This document shows, one piece after another, positions 5,882 to 5,970 of a DNA stretch of 5,970 bases. The stretch covers positions 1 to 5,970 of the forward strand of contig DKYZ01000029.1 in NCBI GenBank assembly GCA_002493515.1, written 5' to 3'. A program made the translations under genes and the position numbers. The stretch is from Porphyromonadaceae bacterium UBA7087 (GTDB lineage: Bacteria; Bacteroidota; Bacteroidia; Bacteroidales; Muribaculaceae). Positions within the stretch are counted from its first letter, which is position 1. Every line of letters starts with the position of its first letter. A model generated the notes under the pieces. It saw only the letters and a list, made by a program, of their open reading frames with translations. It had not been told where the DNA came from and searched no databases.

Positions 5882-5908
5882 ATGTTTTAAAACTATGTTG
5901 TAAAACAT
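5882..5908. promoter_or_regulatory. Inverted repeat over the -33 region (possible operator)
   Basis: ATGTTTTA (5882-5889) and TAAAACAT (5901-5908) are perfect 8-base inverted copies separated by 11 bases. The repeat starts 4 bases upstream of the -7 box of the small-gene promoter and covers where the -33 element should be. The arms' centres are about 19 bases apart, close to two helical turns, which would suit a dimeric regulator. The DNA is AT-rich, so a chance match is possible. Confidence 0.4.
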
Positions 5909-5970
5909 ATAAATATTTTTCGTAAAATCTTGAAAAATATAAAATTGTCATCGTTGTGTTGCATTTGTAA
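5909..5970. other. AT-rich non-coding end of the window
   Basis: No gene, RNA or clear promoter for the right-hand side is seen. The stretch is rich in A/T runs and could serve as upstream-activating DNA for the small-gene promoter. Confidence 0.4.

Overview
The window looks like a chromosomal segment of a gut-type member of the Bacteroidales, most likely near Muribaculaceae or Bacteroidaceae. Several things point there. Promoters match the Bacteroidetes form (TTTG or TTG, about 20 bases, then TAnnTTTG). Shine-Dalgarno sequences are mostly absent. PheS has the 'Cys-cluster' sequence I associate with Bacteroidetes. The other genes are a DUF3943 outer-membrane protein, a DUF4253 protein and an AAA-ATPase-like/PD-(D/E)XK gene remnant, all typical of that phylum. 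The genus is inferred and was not tested.

Layout, left to right. Bases 1-113 carry no supported complete gene; a possible minus-strand promoter at 37-44 faces an ATG at 3-1, so a divergent gene may begin at the left edge. A membrane-anchored DUF4253 protein is encoded at 154-1059 (+), behind a promoter so close that the mRNA may be leaderless. Bases 1060-1252 are non-coding, with short direct repeats and a GC-rich palindrome, and end in the pheS promoter. pheS (1253-2278, +) and nth (2292-2927, +) form a two-gene operon joining phenylalanine tRNA charging to base-excision repair.

The stop codon of nth abuts that of a convergent minus-strand reading frame (2928-3896). This frame keeps the C-terminal half of an AAA-ATPase-like/PD-(D/E)XK nuclease protein but has lost the ATPase half. 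Upstream of it on the same strand is a DUF3943 protein with a signal peptide (3921-5516), with its own promoter at 5576-5583.

The right end (5597-5908, minus strand) holds the least explained part: a compact transcription unit of roughly 270 bases. It has a TAnnTTTG promoter overlapped by an inverted repeat, a leader of about 95 bases with two stem-loops, a 33-codon reading frame, a perfect 11-bp hairpin just after the stop, and a rho-independent terminator. It could encode a small protein, act as a structured RNA, or both. Bases 5909-5970 are AT-rich with no recognisable gene.

Most functions are independent housekeeping or envelope roles. The only genes that clearly act as a unit are pheS and nth, through co-transcription.
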